A stretch of DNA of 38,729 nt, from NCBI GenBank assembly GCA_027448805.1, contig DAIDMU010000083.1:1-38729 (forward strand), in the 5' to 3' direction. Below are positions 15,936 through 24,183 of the stretch, in pieces (the stretch's first letter is position 1; every line of letters begins with the position of its first letter). Under the pieces are notes generated by a model. It did no database searches, was not told where the DNA came from, and worked only from the letters and a program-made list of their open reading frames with translations. A program made the position numbers and the translations under genes. The stretch is from Sulfurimonas sp. Lineage in GTDB: Bacteria; Campylobacterota; Campylobacteria; Campylobacterales; Sulfurimonadaceae.

Positions 15936-17768
15936 TTACTCAAATTCTGCAATTTTCTTCTCATAATCATTCGAAATTTCATCAAATTCACTCTGCAAAA
16001 TCTCTAAAAGCTCAAACATCTTCTCAACCTCTTTTTGTTCCAAAGAGACGAGTTTTGAAAACTCTATGATTTTAAAGCTGTCCCCGCTGCTTGAAGCTTC
16101 CAGCAGTTTCTTTTGATGAGAAGCCAAAGTCTCTTCCGATTTTATAATAGAGGCTTCAAGCTTTTCAATCTTTTTCTTCATCGGCGAAGTGAGTTTGTTT
16201 TTATCTCTGATCAGGTCGGCTTTTAGTTTTTTGTTATCTTTAAAGGCAGTTTTTGGTTTTTGTTTGCCCTTTTCTTCATTCTCTTCCTCTTCCCAGCCCA
16301 TTTTTTCTAAAAAGAGGTCATATCCGCCGTCAAAGTACTCTGCACCGTTTTTTGCAAAGATAATAAGTCTGTCACAAACACGTCGAAGCAGCTCTTCGGA
16401 GTGCGTTACGATAATGGCAGAGCCTTGGAAGTTTTGAATGGCTACCGTTAATGCCTCAATAGAGTCCATGTCCAAGTGGTTTGTAGGCTCATCAAGAAAG
16501 AGCAGGTTTACATCACGGGCTAAAATCTGTCCTAACATTACACGGCTTTTTTCCCCGCCCGAGAGAAGAGATACTTTTTTATCTGCGCTGTCTCCGCTAA
16601 ACATCATCGAGCCGCAGATGCCTCTGATGACTTGGGTTGAGAGCTTAACGTTGGCAGAGTGAATCTCATCAATAACCGTGCTGTTTGGATGCAGCCTTGC
16701 AATATTTGTTTGGCCAAAGTGCGCAAATGACGTAGTTGTATGAAAGTTGACCGTTCCGCTGAGCGGTTTCAGCTCACCCGCGATTGTATTTAAAAGAGTT
16801 GATTTACCCTTGCCGTTCTTTCCGATAATTCCAAGACACTCGCCCTTTTCAAGCACAAAAGAGATGTTTTTAAACAGAACATTATCGGGTGTGTAGCCGA
16901 AGCTTAAATCCTTAACGTCAAGCAGAACCTTTGCCGGCGTATCTTTGTAGTTAAACTCAAACTTCAGGGTTGAGTCATAACCTAAATCTTCAAGCAGGTC
17001 CATCTTCTCAAGCTGTTTTACTTTTGACTGCGCAAGTGCAGCGGTTGAAGCACGGGCTTTGTTACGGGCTATAAAATCTTCAAGCTCCTTTACCTTCTTG
17101 TCCTGTGCTATTTTTTGTTTTTCATAGAGTTCATCATTGGCTTGGAGCTGCTCATAGTATTTGTGAGTATCTCCGGCAATAACTCTTAGATTTCTGCGAA
17201 CAATTCCCATTGTGTGGGTGGTGACGGCATCCATAAAATCTCTGTCGTGGGTTATTATAATCACTTCGCCCTCAAATGCTTTTAAAAATGTTTTCAGCCA
17301 TCTAAGCGAGAGAATATCCAAGTAGTTTGTAGGCTCGTCCAAAAGCAGCAGGTTTGGTTCGGTTACCAAAAGTTTTGCAAGATTGATTCGGATTTGGTAG
17401 CCGCCTGAAAATGAGAGCGGATTTTTCTCTAAGTCATCTTGGGTAAATCCAAGACCAAAGAGAATCTTCTCAACTCTGTAAACATCATACTTCATATCCT
17501 CTTCAAGCGCCAGCGCAGCCTCTTCTCTAAGTGTGCTTTCACTGAATTCGAGATACTGCTTAAGCGCTCCTATTTTGTACCCTCTTGGGATGACTACTTC
17601 ACCGCTATCGGGGGTATCTTCACCTAAAATAAGTTTAAAAAGGGTTGACTTTCCGCTTCCGTTGCGGCCTACTAAACCGACCTTGTTGCCGGAGTTTAGT
17701 TTAAAGTTAAGATTGCTAAAAAGCTCCTGTTTGCCGAAACTTTTTGAAATGTTTATTAGTTGTATCAT
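15936..17768 (-). CDS. ABC-F family ATPase
   Basis: A 610-residue soluble protein with two ABC domains and no membrane segments. Domain 1 has Walker A GRNGSGKST (34-42), signature SFSGGYQ (119-125) and Walker B LLLLDEP with ITHD. Domain 2 has Walker A GKNGKGKST (316-324), LSGGEKS and LFLDEPTNHLD. A charged helical linker joins them, and a Lys/Glu-rich C-terminal coiled coil (about 510-610) follows, as in Uup/YheS-type members. ABC-F proteins bind the ribosome and act in translation or antibiotic protection; the subgroup cannot be fixed from motifs. Its upstream gap holds two hairpins. Confidence 0.88.
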   Translation of the reverse strand: MIQLINISKSFGKQELFSNLNFKLNSGNKVGLVGRNGSGKSTLFKLILGEDTPDSGEVVIPRGYKIGALKQYLEFSESTLREEAALALEEDMKYDVYRVEKILFGLGFTQDDLEKNPLSFSGGYQIRINLAKLLVTEPNLLLLDEPTNYLDILSLRWLKTFLKAFEGEVIIITHDRDFMDAVTTHTMGIVRRNLRVIAGDTHKYYEQLQANDELYEKQKIAQDKKVKELEDFIARNKARASTAALAQSKVKQLEKMDLLEDLGYDSTLKFEFNYKDTPAKVLLDVKDLSFGYTPDNVLFKNISFVLEKGECLGIIGKNGKGKSTLLNTIAGELKPLSGTVNFHTTTSFAHFGQTNIARLHPNSTVIDEIHSANVKLSTQVIRGICGSMMFSGDSADKKVSLLSGGEKSRVMLGQILARDVNLLFLDEPTNHLDMDSIEALTVAIQNFQGSAIIVTHSEELLRRVCDRLIIFAKNGAEYFDGGYDLFLEKMGWEEEENEEKGKQKPKTAFKDNKKLKADLIRDKNKLTSPMKKKIEKLEASIIKSEETLASHQKKLLEASSSGDSFKIIEFSKLVSLEQKEVEKMFELLEILQSEFDEISNDYEKKIAEFE

Positions 17769-17812
17769 AAGACTCTTTTTATTTAATTTATAACCGCTAT
17801 GGTACTAAAGCT

Positions 17813-17862
17813 AGCCTCATACGAGGCAGAATGTTTATAACGCCAAAGGAAGCAATTCCTTT
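17813..17862 (-). promoter_or_regulatory. Two hairpins in the leader region before the ABC-F gene
   Basis: A 7-bp stem (17845-17851 with 17856-17862, 4-base loop) overlaps the stop codon of the hydrolase gene, and a 5-bp stem GCCTC/GAGGC (17814-17818 with 17823-17827, loop ATAC) follows toward the ABC-F start at 17768. Neither is followed by a T tract. They may form a weak terminator or a leader structure; some ABC-F genes are controlled by leader attenuation. Confidence 0.35.
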
Positions 17863-18400
17863 AATACGAGATATTTTTTATCTCTTCTAAAATCCATGGC
17901 CACTCGCCGTACCCGCTATCCATGTTTATATGCCCTGCGTTTTGTAAAATCAGCATCTCAATCCCGAGATTATCCGCAAGCAAAGAGGCTTCATCAAGGT
18001 CCATATACGGGTCGTTTGTTGATGCCACCAACAGAGCTTCTTTCGCATAGAGATTTGTCGGTATCTTGCATGGAAAAAAACTCTTCAGCTCTTCAATTCT
18101 GCACTCTAAACTCGCAGGAGCAACAAGAAAAAGCTTCTCCACTTTAGTGATTTTTAACTCGTTGCAGAGATGAAACCAGAGAATGTTTGCAAGAGAGTGA
18201 CAAACCACGATATCGGGTCTGAAATCATCTAGCTCTTTGGATAACTCTTCCATCCACTTATCTTTGTTTGGAAAGTCGGGATTGCTAAGTTTTAAAAAAC
18301 TCACACATCCGTAATCTTTGGCAATCTCTCCCGATAGCCAGCTCTGCCAGTGCGGAAAATCACTTCCGCCCCAGCCGTGAAGAATCAGAACTCTTTTCAT
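17861..18400 (-). CDS. RBBP9/YdeN-like serine hydrolase
   Basis: A 179-residue alpha/beta hydrolase. The N-terminus ILHGWGGSDFPHWQSWL is typical of the RBBP9/YdeN family. The nucleophile serine lies in VVCHSLANIL (the usual G-H-S-L-G elbow reads C-H-S-L-A), the acid is probably the Asp in ASTNDPYM, and the histidine is in NAGHINMDSGYGEWP, all in family order. Substrate unknown. It starts 2 bases after the gltX stop on the same strand, so it is probably the second gene of a gltX-hydrolase unit that may extend to the ABC-F gene. Confidence 0.85.
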   Translation of the reverse strand: MKRVLILHGWGGSDFPHWQSWLSGEIAKDYGCVSFLKLSNPDFPNKDKWMEELSKELDDFRPDIVVCHSLANILWFHLCNELKITKVEKLFLVAPASLECRIEELKSFFPCKIPTNLYAKEALLVASTNDPYMDLDEASLLADNLGIEMLILQNAGHINMDSGYGEWPWILEEIKNISY

Positions 18401-18402
18401 CT

Positions 18403-19791
18403 TTATGAGTTGGCTGTTATTGCGCTGTTGATTCTTGAGATAGTCTCATCTTTTCCGATTATCGCCATTACGCTGTCAAGTCCCGGACCGCTCATTTTTC
18501 CTAAAAGCGCAAGGCGAAGAGGTTGTCCGATTTTTCCAAAGCCTATTTTCATCTCATCCACTACCTCTTGCATCAGGTGGTGGTAGTCGCTCGGAAGATG
18601 AAGTTCGCTGTTTGCGGCTACTTTTGTTGCAAAAGCTCTTAAAACATCTATGGCATCTGCTTTAAACGATTTTTCAACAGCTTTTTCATCATAAGAGGTC
18701 GGATGCGAGATTATCTCATAAACAAGAGCGGCCATCTCTTTGAGAGTTTTCGCGCGCTCTTTTAGAGCATCGAGTAAAATCTCTTTTTTGTCGTGTGAAG
18801 TGAGCAGAAGACCGTAAGGCTCAAGCAGCCTTGATAGCTCGTTGTTTGGAGTGTTTTTGATGTAGTGAGAGTTTAGCCAGTCAAGTTTTTCGGTATTGTA
18901 GATTGATGCCGATTTATTTATATTTTTAGGATTGAAAAATTCCATCATCTCATCCATCGAGAAAATCTCCTGATCACCGTAGCTCCATCCCAGACGAACT
19001 AGAAAGTTTAGAAGTGCCTGCGGAGTGTAGCCCATCTCTTTGTATGCCATAACATCCGTCGCGCCGTCACGTTTGGAGAGTTTTTTGCCCTCATGGTTAT
19101 GAATCATAGGAACATGGAAAAACTTCGGCACATCAAACCCCAGCGCTTCATAAACCACTATCTGCTTTGGAGTGTTTGAGAGGTGGTCATCGCCGCGGAT
19201 AACCTCGGTAACGCCCATCAGATGGTCATCAATCGCTACAACAAAGTTGTAAGTAGGAGAGCCGTCGCCTCTCGCAATGACAAAATCATCCAAAATATCT
19301 TCAGCTTGAAAAGAGATATCTCCTTTTACGCCGTCACGAACTAGAATTTCACCGCTAATAGGTGCTTTTATGCGGATAACCGGCTCTATGCCCTCCGGCG
19401 GAGTACCGTTAAAATCACGATATTTGCCGTCGTATTTTGTTCGCTCTTTGTTTGCCATTTGAGTTTCACGAAGCTCACTCAGCTCCTCTTTTGACATGTA
19501 ACATTTGTAGGCTTTGCCCTCTTCTAAAAGCTGCTTGATATAGACTGCGTAGATATCATCTCTTTGTGACTGATAAATTATCTCCCCGTCATGCTCCAGC
19601 CCCAGCCAGTTAAACGCTTTTACAATTGCCTCTGCCGCCTCCTGTGAGTTTCTTGCTTTGTCCGTATCCTCAATGCGAAGAAGAAATTTACCGCCGTTTT
19701 TTCTAGCCCACAGATATGAAAAAAGAGCTGTTCTTAAACCGCCGATGTGTAGATAGCCTGTTGGACTTGGAGCAAAGCGAGTGACAACCAT
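18403..19791 (-). CDS. gltX: Glutamyl-tRNA synthetase
   Basis: A class I aminoacyl-tRNA synthetase of 462 residues charging tRNA-Glu. The HIGH motif appears as PSPTGYLHIGGLRTAL (HIGG at 15-18) and the KMSKS motif as KLSKRDG (237-243). YRDFNGT, DGSPTYNFVVAIDDHLMGVTEVIRG and NTPKQ fit GluRS. Epsilonproteobacteria commonly have two GltX paralogues, one of which can charge tRNA-Gln with Glu; which this is cannot be decided here. It is divergently transcribed from the SurA-like gene, with an 89-base shared promoter region, and the hydrolase gene follows directly. Confidence 0.95.
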   Translation of the reverse strand: MVVTRFAPSPTGYLHIGGLRTALFSYLWARKNGGKFLLRIEDTDKARNSQEAAEAIVKAFNWLGLEHDGEIIYQSQRDDIYAVYIKQLLEEGKAYKCYMSKEELSELRETQMANKERTKYDGKYRDFNGTPPEGIEPVIRIKAPISGEILVRDGVKGDISFQAEDILDDFVIARGDGSPTYNFVVAIDDHLMGVTEVIRGDDHLSNTPKQIVVYEALGFDVPKFFHVPMIHNHEGKKLSKRDGATDVMAYKEMGYTPQALLNFLVRLGWSYGDQEIFSMDEMMEFFNPKNINKSASIYNTEKLDWLNSHYIKNTPNNELSRLLEPYGLLLTSHDKKEILLDALKERAKTLKEMAALVYEIISHPTSYDEKAVEKSFKADAIDVLRAFATKVAANSELHLPSDYHHLMQEVVDEMKIGFGKIGQPLRLALLGKMSGPGLDSVMAIIGKDETISRINSAITANS

Positions 19792-19880
19792 AAAAAGCCT
19801 TTATAAAATAGTTACCGAATTTTAGGCTATCATTTGTTAAAAGCGGGTAAAATACCATTTTTAATTTATAGGAAAACAAA

Positions 19881-20729
19881 ATGTATAAAATATTTTTATC
19901 TCTTTTTTCATCTCTTTTTTTTGGTGCGCTCTTAAGCGCAGAGCTTGTTAGCGGGGTTAGCGTTGTAGTAAAAGGGGAGGCAATAACTCTTTATGACATT
20001 AAAGAAGAGATGCGGATATCCAATGTTGATGCGGCTGCCGCAACTGATGTTTTGATACGAAAAAAGCTTGAAGCCTTAGAGATTAAAGAGAGAAAAATAA
20101 GCGTCACAAGCAGTGAAGTTTATGATGATATTAAAAAAGTTGCAGCTGCAAACAAGATGAGTGTAGATGAGTTTTATGAGGCTGTAAGAGAGTCAAACGG
20201 GCTTAGCTCTGCCGAGTTTAAAGAGAAGACAAAAGAGAAGATTCTATCTCAAAAGCTCTACTCGGCGATAGCATACTCATCGGTGGAGGCTCCGGTTGAA
20301 GATGAGATTAAAGAGTATTATGAACTTCATAAAGAGGATTTTTCACGCCCAACTGCTTTTAAGGCTACCGTGTACACTTCAAAAGCCAAAGAGATTCTCC
20401 AGAAAAAAATAAGCACCCCTGTTTTTAACTCTAATGAGATAAAAATAGAGGAGCAGATATTTCCATACGATAGAATCTCTCCTGAACTTGCGCAGCTTTT
20501 AGAAAAAACAGAGATAAATAGTTTCACCCCAATTATTTTAGATAACAAAGGCTCTTTTGTCAGCTTCTATCTAAAAGAGGTTCAAAAGCCAAGCAAGAGC
20601 GGTTATGATGCGGTAAAAGAGCAGATAGTAAATCTGATAATGGGGCAAAAAAGAGAGCAGGTTCTAAGCGATTATTTTGCAAGATTAAGAGGTAACGCAG
20701 ATATTCAAATTATTAGAAAAGCCGAGTAG
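19881..20729 (+). CDS. SurA-like periplasmic chaperone/peptidyl-prolyl isomerase
   Basis: A 282-residue protein with a Sec signal peptide (hydrophobic up to about residue 20, cleavage near LLSAEL). Residues 25-130 resemble the SurA N-terminal chaperone domain (VSVVVKGEAITLYDIKEEM, then KLEALEIKERKISVTSSEV). Residues 150-270 resemble a weakly conserved parvulin (rotamase) domain, with DRISPELAQLLEKTEINSF and GSFVSFYLKEVQ. It should assist folding of outer membrane proteins in the periplasm. The dCMP deaminase starts directly at its stop (TAGATG). An AGGA ribosome-binding site precedes the ATG. Confidence 0.8.
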   Translation: MYKIFLSLFSSLFFGALLSAELVSGVSVVVKGEAITLYDIKEEMRISNVDAAAATDVLIRKKLEALEIKERKISVTSSEVYDDIKKVAAANKMSVDEFYEAVRESNGLSSAEFKEKTKEKILSQKLYSAIAYSSVEAPVEDEIKEYYELHKEDFSRPTAFKATVYTSKAKEILQKKISTPVFNSNEIKIEEQIFPYDRISPELAQLLEKTEINSFTPIILDNKGSFVSFYLKEVQKPSKSGYDAVKEQIVNLIMGQKREQVLSDYFARLRGNADIQIIRKAE

Positions 20730-21173
20730 ATGTTAAGCGATGAAAATTTTATAAACATAGCGCAAGAGATAGCGACCGCTTCAAAGTGTGTCTCTAAACA
20801 GGTCGGCGCTGTAATCGTAAAAGACGGAAGAATTTTAAGTACCGGCTATAACGGCACACCGGCCGGATATATAAACTGCCGCGAACATTGGAGCGGCGAA
20901 TATACTTCAGAACATCATGAGTGGTCAAAAACTTACGAGATACACTCAGAGATGAATGCGATTATCTGGGCGGCAAGAAAAGGAATCAGCGTAGAGGGTG
21001 CTACGATATATGTAACACTTGAGCCTTGCAGCGAGTGCAGTAAAAACATCATAGCAAGCGGGATTAAGCGTATAGTTTATCTAAAACCGTACGAGCATAA
21101 CCACTCCGCTACAATCTCAAAATTTATTATAGATAATGGCGTAAGCATCGAAATGCTTAGCAAAAAAGAGTAG
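20730..21173 (+). CDS. dCMP/cytidine deaminase-family protein
   Basis: A 147-residue zinc-dependent deaminase. The metal and catalytic motifs are HSEMNAI (H72, E74) and PCSEC (C100, C103), as in deoxycytidylate deaminases of the ComEB type, which convert dCMP to dUMP for thymidylate synthesis. The early segment SKQVGAVIVKDGRILSTGYNGT is the standard fold signature, and INCREHW...EHHEW gives possible extra zinc ligands. Its ATG follows the SurA-like stop with no gap, and the next gene starts 3 bases after its stop, so the three are probably co-transcribed. Confidence 0.85.
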   Translation: MLSDENFINIAQEIATASKCVSKQVGAVIVKDGRILSTGYNGTPAGYINCREHWSGEYTSEHHEWSKTYEIHSEMNAIIWAARKGISVEGATIYVTLEPCSECSKNIIASGIKRIVYLKPYEHNHSATISKFIIDNGVSIEMLSKKE

Positions 21174-21176
21174 AAA

Positions 21177-21719
21177 ATGAACGAACAAAAAGAGTTAGAA
21201 GCAGAAATAGGCAGACATCTTATGCAGCCTGAAAATTACGGAAAGCTTGAAGATGCCGATTGTATCGGAGTCGGGATAGACCACGCTACGAAGAGTTATG
21301 TTATTATGTATATCAAAAGAGATGATAACTCCATAAAAGATGTAATGTTCGGCACAAATGGCACGCAGGATACGACTACGTTAGGCTCACTTTTTACAGA
21401 GATGATAAAAGGCGACAAAATAGAGGACGCGATAGAGACGACCTCTGCGCTGGAGAAAGATTTGCAGGCAAGTTATGCAGCCATACCTGCTCCAAAGGTT
21501 GATGCTACAAAGCCGGAGGGTGAGCAGGTTGAGCGCGTATCAACAGAACATCAAGACAGTGCAAATATGGTGCTTACCGCATTTCGAGCAGCAATGCGTC
21601 ACTACGACCGCAAACAGAGCGGTATAGAAGAGGAGCAGTTTGAGATGAGTATAGTTAAAACTTGTCCATACTCTACAACAGAGTGCCATTTTGTCACAAA
21701 AGAGAAAAAAAACTCTTAG
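21177..21719 (+). CDS. NifU/IscU-like protein lacking the cysteine ligands
   Basis: A 180-residue protein whose first part (EIGRHLMQPENYGKLEDADCIG) and central part (FTEMIKGDKIEDAIE) follow the NifU/IscU N-terminal fold. In true scaffolds the cluster cysteines lie in VCGD, GCGA and CP segments. Here the central segment reads MFGTNGTQDTTTLGS with no cysteine. The remaining cysteines are in ADCIG and near the C-terminus (KTCPYSTTECHF). Cluster assembly in the usual way is therefore doubtful. The C-terminal third is an added acidic/helical region. It converges with arsC, with overlapping stops. Confidence 0.6.
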   Translation: MNEQKELEAEIGRHLMQPENYGKLEDADCIGVGIDHATKSYVIMYIKRDDNSIKDVMFGTNGTQDTTTLGSLFTEMIKGDKIEDAIETTSALEKDLQASYAAIPAPKVDATKPEGEQVERVSTEHQDSANMVLTAFRAAMRHYDRKQSGIEEEQFEMSIVKTCPYSTTECHFVTKEKKNS

Positions 21720-22069
21720 CTCTTTAAAAATTCTGCAATTTTTTCGACAGGTCTGCCGATAATTGCTCTGTCCCCCTTGATTATGATTGGGCGCTCTATT
21801 AGTTTCGGGTGTTTTGCCATCGCTCGAATGAGAGCGTCGTCATCAAGCTCATTTTGTAAATTCAGCTCTTTATAGATATCCTCTTTTGTTCTCATAAGCT
21901 CTCTTGGCGCAATGTCGAGCATTTTTAAGATAGCTTTTATTTTTTTTACATCAGGTTTTTCTTCCAAATATTTTATTATTTTAGCTTCGCATTTATTCTC
22001 CTGAAGTATCTCCATAGCTTCTCGTGATTTTGAGCATTTTGGGTTGTGCCATATTTTTACTTCTTGCAT
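21716..22069 (-). CDS. arsC: ArsC/Spx-family thioredoxin-fold reductase
   Basis: A 117-residue glutaredoxin-linked arsenate-reductase-type protein. The catalytic cysteine is C12 in WHNPKCSKSREAMEIL, and the family's second conserved block is ERPIIIKGDRAIIGRP near the C-terminus. Length and order match ArsC of the plasmid R773 type. The same fold is used by YffB/YfgD-like proteins, so true arsenate reduction is likely but not certain, and no arsR or arsB is nearby. It is divergent from the CopD-like membrane protein and convergent with the NifU-like gene. Confidence 0.85.
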   Translation of the reverse strand: MQEVKIWHNPKCSKSREAMEILQENKCEAKIIKYLEEKPDVKKIKAILKMLDIAPRELMRTKEDIYKELNLQNELDDDALIRAMAKHPKLIERPIIIKGDRAIIGRPVEKIAEFLKS

Positions 22070-22137
22070 TTTGACCTCTTTTTTGTCGGTATTTTACACT
22101 ATAATCCAAAAATAAAAAATTTTTACGAGGTGAGTTT

Positions 22138-22593
22138 ATGGTAGATGTAGTGCTTTATGTTCATATATTGGGGGCGACTGCTTGGATTGGAGGGTCGTTG
22201 CTTTTGTTTGCTCTTGGCATACTGCTAAAAGGCAAAGAGGCGCAGGCGCAGACGTATGAGTATCTGGGACCGCTTTATGGATATTTTGAGACTTTTTGGT
22301 TGGTAGTTTTGCTAAGTACGGGAACATTCCTCTTTTTCAATTTTAATCTTATCTCAGTACTAACGCTGGATATAAACGAATCAACACTCGGGTATATGAT
22401 GAGCAATAAACTCTTTTTTGTTGCTACGATAACACTCTTAACAATTATTCATATGAGAATTGCGCTAAAGACGCACAAGGGCGAACGCACAACCGTTCAA
22501 AAGATTGTATCGCGCGCCAGCTCTATGATGATATTTATTTTAAATCTTATTGTGCTTTGGTATGCGATGCAGTTAAGACACATCCTCTCCTAG
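22138..22593 (+). CDS. CopD-like four-helix membrane protein
   Basis: A 151-residue integral membrane protein with about four hydrophobic helices: LYVHILGATAWIGGSLLLFA, FETFWLVVLLSTGTFLFF, KLFFVATITLLTIIHM and MMIFILNLIVLWYAM. The N-terminal H-x-x-G-A-x-x-W-x-G-G pattern and a second histidine (IIHMRIAL) match CopD/YphA-type membrane domains that bind haem or copper; the ligand here is unknown. A good ribosome-binding site (GAGGTGAG) precedes the ATG. It stands as a single gene between arsC and the sulfur locus. Confidence 0.65.
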   Translation: MVDVVLYVHILGATAWIGGSLLLFALGILLKGKEAQAQTYEYLGPLYGYFETFWLVVLLSTGTFLFFNFNLISVLTLDINESTLGYMMSNKLFFVATITLLTIIHMRIALKTHKGERTTVQKIVSRASSMMIFILNLIVLWYAMQLRHILS

Positions 22594-22603
22594 AGAGGAG
22601 TTA

Positions 22604-23038
22604 TTAGAAAAGTTTTGTAAATTTTTTTAAAAGTTTATATATTTGGCACCCTATGCAGTAGTTAAAAGCGACCTCTAAAAACGCGCAGATTGCAAGCACG
22701 GCAACGACTAAAACGGCAGCAAGCGCTTCTCCCAGTAGAAACATCATAAAAGAGATAAGAACAAACACAAAACCCATCTTAAGAGCAAACTCTTTTGGTC
22801 CAGCATCAATCTCCTCTTTTTTTAGATTTAGAGTTTTTGCGATAAATCTTGCCAGATGAAAGAGAGGGCTTGCATTTTTGTAGCCCAAAGCGCGTACCAA
22901 GAAATCATAGAACAGAAGCGTTAAAAGCGAGAGTTGTTGAGATATTATAAACATAACCCCTATCGCAGAGACCAAGCCAGCCATAACTCTGACTACGTTT
23001 TGATCAACTTTTTTAAATATTACCGGACAAGACCCCAT
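22604..23038 (-). CDS. DUF4395 membrane protein (with the Rrf2 gene)
   Basis: A 144-residue membrane protein with about four hydrophobic segments. DUF4395 features are a cysteine near the N-terminus (GSCPVIFKKVDQNVVR), a loop SPLFHLARFIA, GPKEFALKMGF before the last helices, and a C-terminal C-x-x-C (FNYCIGCQIYKLL). The family has no settled function. It starts 14 bases after the rrf2 stop on the same strand, so regulator and membrane protein are probably one transcript. A paralogue heads the divergent cys operon. I infer a role with a thiol or sulfur compound from the cysteines and context only. Confidence 0.75.
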   Translation of the reverse strand: MGSCPVIFKKVDQNVVRVMAGLVSAIGVMFIISQQLSLLTLLFYDFLVRALGYKNASPLFHLARFIAKTLNLKKEEIDAGPKEFALKMGFVFVLISFMMFLLGEALAAVLVVAVLAICAFLEVAFNYCIGCQIYKLLKKFTKLF

Positions 23039-23052
23039 ATGTTTTTTTCCCT

Positions 23053-23457
23053 TTATATTGAGTAGTTTAAAAATTGATTTTGATACTTGGCGAGTTTTGT
23101 AATATTTATGTCAAAAATATTTTTTACGCTCTCTCTCGCATCTTCAAAAAATAGATTTATAATCGGATGCTCAATATTTGCATCAACAATTTTAAGATCA
23201 TCTTCGAGTGCGACTAATATCTCTAACACTTTGATATCTTCAGCGGGGCGTGCCAAAACATAACCGCCTTTTGCGCCCCTTACGCTTTTTACAATCCCAG
23301 CGCGTCTCAGTTTTCCAAGCAACTGTTCAAGATAATTTTGAGGGATTTTGGCATTTTGTGCTATCTCTTTTATCTGCATCACAGAGTTGTCTTTGTGTTT
23401 GCTAAGCTCGCAAATCGCGGCAAGACCGTAACTTCCCTTGGTAGATATAAGTGGCAT
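23053..23457 (-). CDS. Rrf2-family transcriptional regulator
   Basis: A 134-residue winged-helix regulator. Residues 1-65 carry the Rrf2 DNA-binding domain (STKGSYGLAAICELSKH, IAQNAKIPQNYLEQLLGKLRRAG, VRGAKGGYVLARP). The cluster-binding cysteines of IscR and NsrR are absent; the only cysteine is in the first helix. It is therefore closer in type to CymR, which controls cysteine synthesis through a protein partner or metabolite. It is divergent from the sulfate-assimilation operon, which makes that operon its likely target. An upstream minus-strand promoter is TTTACA-17 bases-TATAAT, and GGAG precedes the ATG. Confidence 0.88.
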   Translation of the reverse strand: MPLISTKGSYGLAAICELSKHKDNSVMQIKEIAQNAKIPQNYLEQLLGKLRRAGIVKSVRGAKGGYVLARPAEDIKVLEILVALEDDLKIVDANIEHPIINLFFEDARESVKNIFDINITKLAKYQNQFLNYSI

Positions 23458-23488
23458 AGCAGCTCCGTTTAAAGATATATCAAAAAGA

Positions 23489-23517
23489 ATTATACTTTTT
23501 TTTTAAAATAATGTAAA
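23489..23517 (-). promoter_or_regulatory. Sigma-70 promoter for the Rrf2 gene
   Basis: On the minus strand, TTTACA (23517-23512) and TATAAT (23494-23489) are separated by 17 bases, about 30 bases before the rrf2 start. The -10 is a perfect consensus match and the -35 differs at one position. Confidence 0.65.
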
Positions 23518-23567
23518 GTGATTTACTTGTATTTAAATATAAATTTTTTATTTAGACAAAAGCCCTG

Positions 23568-23611
23568 TTTATCGGGATAAATATATAATCTTGATTAATA
23601 CAGTATTGTAT
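23568..23611. promoter_or_regulatory. Two short palindromes between rrf2 and the cys operon
   Basis: TTTATC-GG-GATAAA (23568-23581) is a perfect 6-bp inverted repeat, and ATACA-GTAT-TGTAT (23598-23611) a 5-bp inverted repeat. Both lie upstream of the rightward promoter at 23628 and behind the leftward one at 23517, the expected place for an activator or repressor site. Assignment to the adjacent Rrf2 protein is inference; the region is AT-rich and chance palindromes are possible. Confidence 0.4.
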
Positions 23612-23627
23612 AACACAACAAAATTGC

Positions 23628-23656
23628 TTGACATTATTTTTGAAACTGATTATACT
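23628..23656 (+). promoter_or_regulatory. Strong sigma-70 promoter for the cys operon
   Basis: A perfect -35 TTGACA (23628-23633) and a good -10 TATACT (23651-23656) are separated by exactly 17 bases. The expected start is near 23663, about 29 bases before the ATG at 23692, with GGAGAAA as the ribosome-binding site. Confidence 0.75.
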
Positions 23657-23691
23657 TTCGCCAAATAAATAAAAATCGGAGAAAAATTAAC

Positions 23692-24138
23692 ATGTCACAA
23701 ACTAAAAATGAAACAAAAAAACTTGTTTGCAAGAATCAGAGTCGCGTACACGCAGGGCTTTTGGTTGTATTGATGGGTGCCTATCTACTTAGCGCAAATG
23801 TAGCTGTTTTATATATTTTGGTTTATGACTTTTTAATGAGAATATATATGGCACCGCATATGAGTCCTATATATTTAATCTCTACTTTTTTAGTCAAGAT
23901 TATAGGGGCAAAAGAGAAACTTACGGATGAGAATGCAAAAGAGTTTGCTTCTCATGTGGGATTGACGCTTCTTTTTGCATCACTTGGCGCAGAGCTATTA
24001 AATGAGACAACGGCCGCCTTTTTGCTGGTTGGATTTTTGAGTGTTTGGAAGATAGCAGAAGCTACAAAAGAGTTCTGTTTCGCGTGTAAATTTTACGAGC
24101 TGCTAAAGAGCAGAAATATTGAGCTGGAATCACTATGA
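23692..24138 (+). CDS. DUF4395 membrane protein, first gene of the cys operon
   Basis: A 148-residue paralogue of the DUF4395 protein at 22604-23038, with the same layout: an N-terminal cysteine (LVCKNQSRVHAG), helices including VLMGAYLLSANVAVLYILVY, a SPIYLISTFLVK loop, NAKEFASHVGLTLLFASLG, and a C-terminal C-x-x-C (EFCFACKFYELLK). The two are clearly related but diverged. It is read from the strong promoter at 23628 as the first gene before DUF2061-cysHDN-sulfite reductase. Since no sulfate permease is encoded here, a transport or membrane thiol role in sulfur assimilation is a reasonable inference, not shown. Confidence 0.78.
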   Translation: MSQTKNETKKLVCKNQSRVHAGLLVVLMGAYLLSANVAVLYILVYDFLMRIYMAPHMSPIYLISTFLVKIIGAKEKLTDENAKEFASHVGLTLLFASLGAELLNETTAAFLLVGFLSVWKIAEATKEFCFACKFYELLKSRNIELESL

Positions 24139-24183
24139 ATTATGTAATAAGTATAGTTTTGGGCTCTGTAACAGGGAGCATAG

